In this document: positions 40,368-50,093 of the stretch, piece by piece | Position numbering within the stretch: the stretch's first letter is position 1 | Layout of the letters: the number at the start of each line of letters is the position of its first letter | NCBI RefSeq assembly: GCF_035942955.1 | Contig: NZ_DASZCQ010000217.1 | Span: forward strand, 41,866 to 105,865 | Direction of reading: 5' to 3' | Length of the DNA: 64,000 nucleotides | From: DASYTH01 sp035942955 | GTDB taxonomy: Bacteria > Actinomycetota > Actinomycetes > Mycobacteriales > Pseudonocardiaceae | Position numbers and translations under genes: made by a program | Notes under the pieces: model-generated | The model's input: only the letters and a program-made list of their open reading frames with translations | The model's database searches: none | What the model was told of the DNA's origin: nothing

Positions 40368-41270
40368 ATGTTCGATCTGGGCAGGTTGCGCGTGCTGGCG
40401 GCGGTGGCCGATCAGGGCACGCTGGCCGCGGCCGCCGACGTGCTGCACCTGACGCCGTCCGCGGTGTCCCAGCAGATGGCCAAGCTCGAGCGGGAGGCGC
40501 GCTGCCGGCTCATCGAGCGGCACGGTCGCCGCGCCCGGCTCACCGAGGAGGGCGAGCTGCTGGCCAAGCACGCGCGCCGGATTCTCGGCGCCGTCGCCGA
40601 AGCGGAGTCCGATTTGGACGAACGGCGCGGTCAGGTGCTCGGCGAGCTGTCCGTCGGCGCCTTTCCCACCGCGGCAAGGGGTCTGCTCCCCGACGTGCTG
40701 GTGACGATGGCAACGCGTTATCCCAGGCTGCGAATCCGCTTGCAGGAAACCGAGTCCTACGAGGCAATGTCCAAAGTGTCCCGTGGTGATCTCGACGTGG
40801 TGGTGAACGCCGACTGGGCCACCGTCCCGCTGCCGGTCCCGGATCGCGTGTGCAAGACCGACATCGGCGCCGATCCCGCCGACCTCGCGCTGCCCGCCGC
40901 GCACCCGCTTGCCGATCGCCCCCGGCTGTCCCTCGAGCAGCTCACCGACGAGACCTGGGTCGCCTCCACCGTCGGCACGATCTGCTACGAGTGGCTCACG
41001 TCCACGCTGCGCAACGCCGGCCACGAGCCGCGGATCTCCCACCAGGCGGCCGAGTTCCCCACCCAGCTGGCCCTGGTCTCGGCCGGCCTCGGGGTCGCCC
41101 TCATGCCCCGCCTCGCCGGCGACTTCGTCCCCCCGGACGTCCGGCTGATCCCCGTCGATCCCACCATCTCCCGGCGCGTCTTCGCCGTCTGGCGCGAGGA
41201 AACCACCCGCCGCCCGTCCGTCCAGGCGTTCCTCACCACCCTGCGCGAGGCCTGGGCCCTGCGCGGCTAG
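40368..41270 (+). CDS. LysR-family transcriptional regulator
   Basis: 300 residues. N-terminal winged HTH (LRVLAAVADQGTLAAAADVL, LTPSAVSQQMAKLE) and a periplasmic-binding-like effector domain. Upstream lie a TTCAC-G-GTGAA palindrome (40313-40323) and an AT-rich TTAATATTCG stretch suited to autoregulation. It is convergent with a threonine dehydratase-like gene: their TAG stops share the 4-base CTAG. Its target may be that gene, but no shared promoter links them. Confidence 0.9.
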   Translation: MFDLGRLRVLAAVADQGTLAAAADVLHLTPSAVSQQMAKLEREARCRLIERHGRRARLTEEGELLAKHARRILGAVAEAESDLDERRGQVLGELSVGAFPTAARGLLPDVLVTMATRYPRLRIRLQETESYEAMSKVSRGDLDVVVNADWATVPLPVPDRVCKTDIGADPADLALPAAHPLADRPRLSLEQLTDETWVASTVGTICYEWLTSTLRNAGHEPRISHQAAEFPTQLALVSAGLGVALMPRLAGDFVPPDVRLIPVDPTISRRVFAVWREETTRRPSVQAFLTTLREAWALRG

Positions 41271-42181
41271 GCCGGGCTCCAGTCCGTGTTCGATCCACTG
41301 AGGACGATGCAGGGGAGGTCGCCGGGGATGCGACCGGCGAGCCAGGCGGCGAAGCCGGCGGCCGCGGCGGGCTCGACGGCCAGCCGGAACTCCTCCCACA
41401 ACCGGTCGCGGGCGGCCAGGATCTCCGCGTCGTCGACGAGCACCGAGCGCACTCCGGAGTCCCGCAGCACGGCGAACGGGATGCCGCCGACCCGGGTGGC
41501 GCCGAGCGCCGACGCGGCCACCGAGTCCACAGTGGAGTCGACGGGTTCGCCGGCGGTGAGCGCGTGATGCAGGCAGGCGCACCCGGTCGGCTCGACCGCC
41601 ACGACCGCGCGACCGCCCGAGCCGAGCACGGTGCCCGCGGCCAGCCCGCCCCCGCCGACCCCGACCACGAGGGTGTCCACGTCGGGAACCTGCTCGGTGA
41701 CCTCCAGCGCGCAGGTGCCCTGCCCGGCCACCACGAGCGGATCGTCGTACGCCGGCACGCACCGGCCGCCGATCGCCGCCGCCTCGGCCAGCGCGGCGGC
41801 GACCGCCTCGGCGTAGATCGCGCCGTGCCGCACCAGCCGCGCGCCGGCCGCCTCGATCCGGCGGGCCTTGCCGTCCGGCACGGTCACCGGCACGAACACC
41901 GTCGCCGGGCGCCCAAGCAGCCCGGCCGCGGTGGCCACCGCGAGGCCGTGGTTGCCGCCCGACGCCGTGACCACGTGCTCCGGCCCGTCCCCGCCGACCA
42001 CGGCGTTGACCGCGCCGCGCAGCTTGAACGAGCCGGTCCGCTGCAGGTGCTCGAGCTTGAGCACGACCGGGCGGCCGTCCACGGACGCCCGCAGCACCGG
42101 GGTTCGGCGGACGTAGGGCGCCACCCGCCGCGCGGCGCCGGCCACGTCGGCCGGGGTGAGCATGATCGTCGAGGTGGTCAT
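41267..42181 (-). CDS. Serine/threonine dehydratase-like PLP enzyme
   Basis: 304 residues, fold-type II PLP protein without the ACT regulatory domain, so of catabolic type. PLP Lys in GSFKLRGAVNAV, ASGGNHGLAVA, phosphate-binding VGVGGGGLAAG and the C-terminal LSGSNTD. Deaminates threonine/serine or acts as a related ammonia-lyase. ATG 42181 used; ATG 42163 possible. Divergent from the MetE-like gene with only 16 bases between starts. Confidence 0.88.
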   Translation of the reverse strand: MTTSTIMLTPADVAGAARRVAPYVRRTPVLRASVDGRPVVLKLEHLQRTGSFKLRGAVNAVVGGDGPEHVVTASGGNHGLAVATAAGLLGRPATVFVPVTVPDGKARRIEAAGARLVRHGAIYAEAVAAALAEAAAIGGRCVPAYDDPLVVAGQGTCALEVTEQVPDVDTLVVGVGGGGLAAGTVLGSGGRAVVAVEPTGCACLHHALTAGEPVDSTVDSVAASALGATRVGGIPFAVLRDSGVRSVLVDDAEILAARDRLWEEFRLAVEPAAAAGFAAWLAGRIPGDLPCIVLSGSNTDWSPA

Positions 42182-42197
42182 GAGCCAGACTAACCCC

Positions 42198-43229
42198 GTG
42201 TCGACCATGCCCTGGCCCACCGGCGCCGCGACCGGGATCGGCTCGATGCCCGGCGCCGATCCCGCCGAGGCCGCCGCCGTCGTCGTCGGTGAGCTGCCCG
42301 ACCTGCCGCACCTGCCCGAGCTGCCGGCCCGCGGCCTCGGCGCGGACCTGATCGGCCGGGCCGCCGCGCTGCTGATCGACCTGGCGATCGAGGTGGTCCC
42401 GTCGGGCTACCGGGTGACCGCCCGGCCCGGCGCCGACCACCGGCGCGCGGTCGACCTGATGCGCTGGGACCTCGACGCGTTCGCCGACGCGGTCGACCTT
42501 GCCGCACCGGCCGCGGTCAAGGTGCAGGTCGCCGGGCCGTGGACGCTGGCGGCCGGCATCGAGCTGCCCCGCGGCCACCGGGTGCTCACCGATCGCGGCG
42601 CGCTGCACGACTTCACCGAGTCGCTGGCCGAGGGGCTCACCGGGCACGTCGACGAGCTGAGCCGGCGGACCGGCCACCCGGTGGTCGTCCAGCTCGACGA
42701 GCCGTCGCTGCCGACCATCCTGGCCGGGGCGCTGTCCACCCCGTCGGGGCTCGGCACCGTGCCCGCCGTGCCGGAGTCGGACGCGCGGGAGATCCTCGAG
42801 CGGATGGTGACCGCGGCCAGGGCGGCGACCGGCCAGCCGGTGATCGTGCACTGCTGCGCCACCCGGCCTCCGGTCGGCCTGTTGCGATCGGCCGGCGCGG
42901 ACGCGATCGCGCTGGACGCCACGCTGCTGGACGGGGCGCCGGCCGCGCTGGCCGACGAGATCGGCGAGGCCTGGGACGCCGGCGCCGTGTTCCTGCTCGG
43001 CGTGCTGCCGACCGTCGACCCGGCCGCCCCGCCGAGCCTGGCCGACGCCGCCGGGCCGGCGCTGCGCCTGGTGGACCGGCTGGGGTTCCCAAGAACCCTG
43101 CTGGCCGAGCGGGCCGTCCCGACCCCGGCGTGCGGCCTTGCCGGCGCGACCGCGGGCTGGGCCAAGCGCGCCCTTGAGCTGTGCCGCGACGTCGGGAAGG
43201 CGTTCGTGGAGCCGCCGGAGAGCTGGTGA
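42198..43229 (+). CDS. MetE C-terminal-like (UROD/MetE superfamily) protein, Rv3015c type
   Basis: 343 residues from GTG (ATG 42180 in frame). TGIGSMPGADPAEAAAVVVGEL at the N-terminus, VQVAGPWTLAAGIEL, VVQLDEPSLPTIL, HCCATRPP and LGVLPTVDP correspond to the barrel of cobalamin-independent methionine synthase, but the N-terminal MetE half is absent. HCCA supplies putative zinc ligands. Sits just upstream of ligA in mycobacteria; here 10 kb is inserted between them. Function unproven. Confidence 0.85.
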   Translation: MSTMPWPTGAATGIGSMPGADPAEAAAVVVGELPDLPHLPELPARGLGADLIGRAAALLIDLAIEVVPSGYRVTARPGADHRRAVDLMRWDLDAFADAVDLAAPAAVKVQVAGPWTLAAGIELPRGHRVLTDRGALHDFTESLAEGLTGHVDELSRRTGHPVVVQLDEPSLPTILAGALSTPSGLGTVPAVPESDAREILERMVTAARAATGQPVIVHCCATRPPVGLLRSAGADAIALDATLLDGAPAALADEIGEAWDAGAVFLLGVLPTVDPAAPPSLADAAGPALRLVDRLGFPRTLLAERAVPTPACGLAGATAGWAKRALELCRDVGKAFVEPPESW

Positions 43230-43230
43230 C

Positions 43231-43737
43231 TCACTCTCCGGTGGCGCCGTCGAGCCGTTCGCGGAACAGGTCCGCGTGGCCGTTGTGCCGGGCGTACTCC
43301 TCGATCATGTGCAGCATGATCCAGCGCAGCGACACGATCTCCCCGTGCCGGGTCGTGGCGGTCGCGTCCAGCGACGGCGCCGCGGCGAGGATCTGCCGGG
43401 ACCGCTCACACTCCGCCCGCCAGGTGGCGAACGCCTCGTCCGCGTCGGCCTCGTCGACGTTGTCGAAGTCGCCGTCCGGATCGTCGTCGGAGTAGTAGAT
43501 CCGCGGCGCCTCCTCGCCGGCGAAGGTGCGCTGGAACCAACCGCGCTCCACATCGGCCAGATGCCGCACCAGTCCGAGCAGGGACATCGTGGACGGGGGA
43601 ACCGGCCGCTCACGCAGCTGCGCCGCGGTCAGGCCGGCGCACTTCCAGGCCAGGGTGGCCCGGTGGTAGTCCAGGAAGGACGCCAGGCTGGTGCGTTCGT
43701 CCGCCTGTCCCGGCGGGTCGGTTCGCTCAACGGTCAT
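43231..43737 (-). CDS. DinB/DUF664-family protein
   Basis: 168 residues, four-helix bundle. The metal-ligand histidines are in LVRHLADVER and HMIEEYARHNGHADLFRE, the three-His pattern of DinB/mycothiol-dependent transferases. Ten bases downstream of a LysR gene on the same strand. Such proteins can be thiol transferases in detoxification; the substrate here is unknown. Confidence 0.88.
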   Translation of the reverse strand: MTVERTDPPGQADERTSLASFLDYHRATLAWKCAGLTAAQLRERPVPPSTMSLLGLVRHLADVERGWFQRTFAGEEAPRIYYSDDDPDGDFDNVDEADADEAFATWRAECERSRQILAAAPSLDATATTRHGEIVSLRWIMLHMIEEYARHNGHADLFRERLDGATGE

Positions 43738-43747
43738 ACGCGCATTC

Positions 43748-44668
43748 CTACCGGATCAGCCCGACACCGGCCGGCAGCCGGGCGTCGGCGAGGAAGCGCA
43801 CCAGCTTTTCCCGGAAGGCGCGGGCCGCGCTGGTCGGGGGTGCGTCGGTGCGGTGGGCCAGCGCCACGGTCCGGCGCAGGCCCGGGGCGGCCAGCGCGGT
43901 GCCGTGCAGCCGGGTCCGGCCGGGCAGCACCATGCTGGGCACCACCGCGACGCCGAGCCCGGCCTCCACGAAGCGCAGCACGGCGTCCATCTCCCCGCCG
44001 TCGACGGCGATCGTGGGCTCGAAGCCGGCCCGCCGGCAGGCCTGCAGGGTGGTCTCGCGCAGGTCGTAGCCCTCCCGGAACATCACCATCGGGGTGTGCC
44101 GCAGCGCGGTGAGCCGGACCGGGCCGCGAGCGAGGGCGTGCGCTCCACCGGCCGCCGACGCCACCGACAGCTGCTCGCGCAGGATCGGCGTCACGGTGAG
44201 CGCCGGGTCCGCACCCTGCGGCGGCATGATGATCAGCGCCAGGTCCAGCTCGCCGCCGATGAGCGCGCGGGTCAGGTCCCGCGACCCGCTTTCCTGGACC
44301 ACCAACTGGATTCCCGGGTAGGTGTCGTGGAACCGGCGCAGCACGTCGGCCAGGATGCCGACGCACAGGCTCGGGGTGGCGCCGAGCCGCACCCGCCCGC
44401 GGCGCAGTCCGGCCAGCTCGGCCACCTCCAGCCGCGCCGTATCCACATCGGACAGAATGCGCCGGGCCACCGGCAGCAGCGCCTCGCCGGCCGGGGTGAG
44501 CGTGACGTTGCCCCGCGCCCGGCTGAACAGCGGGGCGCCGAGCTCGCTCTCCAGCGCGTGGATCTGTTTGGACAGCGACGGTTGCGCCACGTGGGTCCGC
44601 TCGGCCGCCTTGGTGAAGTGCCGCGTCTCGGCGACCGCGACGAAGTAGACCAGCTGCTGGAGGGTCAT
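43748..44668 (-). CDS. LysR-family regulator divergent from sdhCAB
   Basis: 306 residues. HTH region MTLQQLVYFVAVAETRHFTK with VAQPSLSKQIHALE, followed by an effector domain. The start is 72 bases from sdhC on the opposite strand, and a TATCGT-N10-ACGATA dyad lies between them, so it probably controls the succinate dehydrogenase operon in response to a metabolite. Cotranscribed with the DinB gene. Confidence 0.9.
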   Translation of the reverse strand: MTLQQLVYFVAVAETRHFTKAAERTHVAQPSLSKQIHALESELGAPLFSRARGNVTLTPAGEALLPVARRILSDVDTARLEVAELAGLRRGRVRLGATPSLCVGILADVLRRFHDTYPGIQLVVQESGSRDLTRALIGGELDLALIIMPPQGADPALTVTPILREQLSVASAAGGAHALARGPVRLTALRHTPMVMFREGYDLRETTLQACRRAGFEPTIAVDGGEMDAVLRFVEAGLGVAVVPSMVLPGRTRLHGTALAAPGLRRTVALAHRTDAPPTSAARAFREKLVRFLADARLPAGVGLIR

Positions 44669-44678
44669 AGCTGCAGGC

Positions 44679-44733
44679 TATCGTGACGAGCCGAACGATA
44701 TATTGGACGACTCGACGGGTCGGCTCCTACCGT
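44679..44733 (+). promoter_or_regulatory. LysR-type dyad and sdhC promoter
   Basis: TATCGT (44679-44684) and ACGATA (44695-44700) form a 6-10-6 dyad just before a -35-like TTGGAC (44703-44708) and a -10-like TACCGT (44728-44733), spacing 19. The expected transcript begins at about the GTG of sdhC. Position fits activation by the divergent LysR. Confidence 0.55.
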
Positions 44734-44740
44734 TGCCTTC

Positions 44741-45387
44741 GTGGTGCTCATGGTGCGGACGACGGTCGGCAGGAAGGCCGTCATGGCGGTCACCGGGATC
44801 GTGCTCCTCGGCTACGTCACCGTGCACATGCTGGCCAACCTCAAGGTGTTCTTCGGCGCGGGCTCGCTGGACGGGTACGGCCGCTGGCTGCGCGAGCTGC
44901 TCGAGCCGGTGTTCGGCTACGAGGGCGTCCTGTGGCTGATGCGCTCGGTGCTGGTGGCGTGTGTCGTGCTGCACCTGGTCGCGGCCACCCAGCTGGCGCG
45001 GGCGGGCCGGCGGGCGGCCGGGCGGTACCAGACCCGGATCAGGATCCAGGGCAGCTACGCGGCGCGCACCATGCGCTGGGGCGGCGTGATCATCGCGTTG
45101 TTCGTCGTCTACCACCTGCTCGACCTGACCGCCGGCGTGCTCAACCCGCACGGCGTCTCCGGCGAGATCTACCGCAACGTGACCGCCGACTTCCAGCGCT
45201 GGTACGTGGTGCTCGCCTACACCGTCGCCGTGCTCGCGCTCGGTTTCCACTTGCGGCACGGCGTGTGGAGCGCGCTGCGCAGCCTCGGTGCGACCGCCGT
45301 GGCGCACTCGTTCGCGCTCGGCTACGCGGTGGTGATCACCGTCGGCTTCCTTTCCGTGCCCTACGCCGTCCTCTTCGGAATGTTGCG

Positions 45388-45391
<4 letters not shown>
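44741..45391 (+). CDS. sdhC: Succinate dehydrogenase cytochrome b558-type subunit
   Basis: 216 residues, five hydrophobic helices. Histidines suited to haem ligation occur in YVTVHMLANLKVFFG, VLHLVAATQLA, VYHLLDLTAGV and GFHLRHGVWS, the pattern of the di-haem single-subunit anchor. Anchors SdhAB and transfers electrons to quinone. GTG 44741 fits a leaderless start; ATG 44750 possible. Overlaps sdhA (ATGA). Confidence 0.9.
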
Positions 45392-47309
<1,918 letters not shown>

Positions 47310-47313
<4 letters not shown>

Positions 47314-48074
47314 GGTACACGCTGCGGATCTGGCGGCAGCCAGGGCCGGGTTCGGCCGGGCGGCTGGTGCCGTACGTGATCGACGGTGTCACCGAGGACA
47401 TGTCGTTCCTGGAGATGCTCGACGTCCTCAACGAGCGGCTGACCGCCGAGGGCGCGGAGCCGGTGGCCTTCGACCACGACTGCCGCGAGGGGATCTGCGG
47501 CGCGTGCGGCATGATGATCAACGGCGTTGCGCACGGGCCGGAGCGCGCCACCACCACGTGCCAGCTGCACATGCGGCACTTCGACCCGAACGTGCCGATC
47601 GTCGTCGAGCCGTGGCGGGCCCGGCCGTTCCCGGTGCTCAAGGACCTGGTGGTGGACCGCTCCGCGCTGGACCGGATCATCGAGGCCGGTGGCTACATCA
47701 CCGCCCCGACCGGCAGCGCCCCGGACGCGCACGCCGTCGGCGTGCCCAAGGCCGACGCGGACGCGGCGTTCGAGGCGGCCGCCTGCATCGGGTGCGGGGC
47801 CTGCGTCGCGGCCTGCCCGAACGGCTCGGCGTCGCTGTTCACCGCGGCCAAGGTGACCCACCTCGGCCTGCTGCCCCAGGGCCAAGCCGAGCGCGACACC
47901 CGGGCCGTGGACATGCTCGCCGCCCAGGACGCGCTCGGCTTCGGCGGCTGCTCCCTGACCGGCGAGTGCACGGCCGCCTGTCCCAAGGAGATCCCGCTCG
48001 AGGCCATCGCCCGGCTCAACCGCGACGTGCTCCGGGCGTCGGTGTCGGCGCGGCGGCGTAAGGTCTCCAAGTGA
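47310..48074 (+). CDS. sdhB: Succinate dehydrogenase/fumarate reductase iron-sulfur subunit
   Basis: 254 residues from GTG overlapping the sdhA stop. Plant-type [2Fe-2S] ligands in DCREGICGACGMMIN with a later TTCQLHM, then the ferredoxin-like ACIGCGACVAACPNG and GECTAACPKEIPL clusters. Relays electrons from SdhA flavin to the cytochrome subunit. Confidence 0.96.
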
Positions 48075-48099
48075 TCTAAAGCCACCTGGGAGGGACCGC

Positions 48100-49188
48100 A
48101 TGTCGGAGACCGTTCTGCTGGCCATTGGCACCAGGAAGGGCCTGTGGCTGGCCACCAGCAAGGAGGGGCGCGGGAGCTGGGACGTGACCGGCCCGCACCA
48201 CCCGATGACCGACGTGTACGCCGTCGGCATCGACACCCGCCGGTCGGCGCCCCGCCTGCTCGCCGGCGTCAACAGCGAGCACTTCGGGCCGAGCGTGGCC
48301 ACCAGCGACGACCTCGGCGCGACCTGGCAGGAGCCCGACCACGCCCCGATCGCCTTCCCTGAGGACACCGGCGAGGCGCTGGCCAGGGCCTGGCAGCTCG
48401 CGCCGGGCCCGGCGAGCGAGCCGGACGTGGTCTACGCCGGGGTCGAGCCCTCGGCGCTGTTCCGGTCCACCGACGGCGGCCGCACCTACGAGCTGGTCCG
48501 CGGCCTGTGGGACCACCCGCACCGGGAGCACTGGACGCCGGGCGGCGGCGGCAAGGCGATCCACACGGTGGTCCCGCACCCGACGTCGCCGAGCCGGATC
48601 ACCGTGGCCATGTCGACCGGCGGCGTCTACCGGACCGACGACGGCGGCGCCTCGTGGCAGGCGAGCAACACCGGCATCAGGGCCGTCCACGTGCCCGACC
48701 CGTACCCCGAGTACGGCCAGTGCGTGCACAAGATCGCCGCGCACCCGGATGCTCCGGAGCGGTTCTTCGCCCAGGTGCACCACGGCGTCTATCGCAGCGA
48801 CGACGGCGCGGCCAGCTGGCAGTCCATCGCCGAGGGCCTGCCGAGCGACTTCGGCTTCCCCATGGTCGTGCATCCCCACCGCCCCGACGTGATCTACAAC
48901 TTCCCCCTCGTCGCCGACGCCCACCGGTTCCCACCCGACGGCAAGTGCCGCGTCTACCGCAGCGAGGACGCCGGCAAATCCTGGGACGCCCTGGGCTCCG
49001 GCCTCCCCGACAACTACTGGGCCGCCGTCATGCGCGACGCCATGTGCGCCGACGACGCCGACCCCGCCGGGATCTACTTCGGCTCCCGCACCGGCGACGT
49101 CTACGCCAGCCGCGACGAAGGCGAATCCTGGAACCTCGTCGCCTCCCACCTCCCCGACGTGTTGTCCGTCCGCGCCGCAAGGGTGTAG
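48100..49188 (+). CDS. BNR/Asp-box repeat beta-propeller protein (sialidase-like fold)
   Basis: 362 residues; ATG behind GGGAGG. Several Asp-box units are visible: SVATSDDLGATWQ, LFRSTDGGRTYE, VYRTDDGGASWQ, VYRSDDGAASWQ, VYRSEDAGKSWD, VYASRDEGESWN, giving a six-bladed propeller. No signal peptide and no evident sialidase catalytic set. It starts 25 bases after sdhB and is 4 bases from a MoaD-like gene, a pairing seen in other actinobacteria. Role unknown; not necessarily a glycosidase. Confidence 0.88.
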   Translation: MSETVLLAIGTRKGLWLATSKEGRGSWDVTGPHHPMTDVYAVGIDTRRSAPRLLAGVNSEHFGPSVATSDDLGATWQEPDHAPIAFPEDTGEALARAWQLAPGPASEPDVVYAGVEPSALFRSTDGGRTYELVRGLWDHPHREHWTPGGGGKAIHTVVPHPTSPSRITVAMSTGGVYRTDDGGASWQASNTGIRAVHVPDPYPEYGQCVHKIAAHPDAPERFFAQVHHGVYRSDDGAASWQSIAEGLPSDFGFPMVVHPHRPDVIYNFPLVADAHRFPPDGKCRVYRSEDAGKSWDALGSGLPDNYWAAVMRDAMCADDADPAGIYFGSRTGDVYASRDEGESWNLVASHLPDVLSVRAARV

Positions 49189-49192
49189 CCCC

Positions 49193-49477
49193 ATGCGCGT
49201 CACCGTCCTGCTTCCCGGCGTCCTCCGCGACAAAGCCGGCGGCGAGTCCCAACTGCACGTCGACGTCCCCGAACCCGCCACCCTTGGCTCGCTCCTCGAC
49301 GTCCTCGCCAAGGACTACCCCGCACTGGAACGCCGCCTCCGCGACGAAAGCTCCGGCCTCCGCCGCTACGTCAACTTCTACGTCGACGGCGAGGAATGCC
49401 GCTACTCCGGCGGCCCCGCCACCACCCTGCGCCCCGACACCGAGGTCCAGATCATCCCCTCGGTAGCCGGCGGCTGA
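49193..49477 (+). CDS. MoaD/ThiS-like small sulfur-carrier protein
   Basis: 94 residues, beta-grasp fold, ending VAGG with the C-terminal di-glycine used for adenylation and thiocarboxylation. MRVTVLLPGVLRDKAGGES is MoaD-like and YVNFYVDGEECR the later strand. No moaE, thiG or adenylase gene is nearby; the partner is the BNR protein immediately upstream. Could carry sulfur or act as a protein tag (inference). Confidence 0.85.
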   Translation: MRVTVLLPGVLRDKAGGESQLHVDVPEPATLGSLLDVLAKDYPALERRLRDESSGLRRYVNFYVDGEECRYSGGPATTLRPDTEVQIIPSVAGG

Positions 49478-49893
49478 CAACACGCCCACTCCCGCTCCGG
49501 GGCGCCGGCTGTCCGGTCGGAGTGCCGGCCCGCCCGGGGTGCCGGCTGCCCGGCCGCGCAGCTCGGCGCTCGTTCCTCGCGCCGGCTGCGCCGCCGCTCA
49601 GCCGGCACGATCCGCAGGGCGCGGCCCGCTCCGCAGTTCGAGCTTGGAGGTGGTGCTGCCCACCAACCGAATGACCTTCTGTATCAGCACCGATCTGCAA
49701 GCCGCACGGAATCCGCTCGCTGACGCCGACCACTGCGGCCAGCAGCTTTCTTCTTCAGTCATTCTTGGTCGGGCTCTGCTGGTAGAAGGTCATCACCGCC
49801 CCGTCTGGGTGCCGTTGGCAAGCTGTCGTGGTGCCGTGTTGCCCTCGGCGGATAGTGTCGATTCACCCAACGCTCTGCGTCGTTTCGCAACGA
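49478..49893. other. Non-coding stretch between MoaD-like gene and decayed regulator
   Basis: No convincing gene. Base composition falls from GC-rich (GTGCCGGC repeats around 49520-49550) to markedly AT-richer after ~49660, the left edge of the NACHT-bearing segment. Confidence 0.5.
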
Positions 49894-50093
49894 TTGCAGG
49901 CCGCCGCGCGGCTGGCTGAACGTCTCGGCTAAGACGGCAATTGGCTGTGAACAGCCTTTGGCCCACCAACATCGCCATTCATGAGTTGGCGGTACAGGTC
50001 GTCATCGGTGATTCACGGACGGCCCTACAGCTCGGTGAGAATATTGACACCGACGCCTACCACTTATGTTCGCCTGAGACTCTCAAGAGGCGG
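49894..50093 (+). pseudogene. Decayed XRE/TPR-type transcriptional regulator fragment
   Basis: Reading LQAAARLAERLG, stop, DGNWL, stop, TAFG and then, after a one-base shift, PTNIAIHELAVQVVIGDSR followed by TALQLGENIDTD reproduces the C-terminal TPR region I recall from actinobacterial XRE regulators (PTNVAxH then ALxLGExIDTD). Two in-frame stops and one frameshift show it is dead. No HTH part remains. It runs up to the 3' end of the convergent NACHT gene. Confidence 0.6.

Noticed and set aside
49539..49919. 126-codon plus-strand ORF before the decayed regulator
   Set aside because: No motif, no ribosome-binding site, and it crosses a change in base composition; more likely chance or part of the decayed gene.
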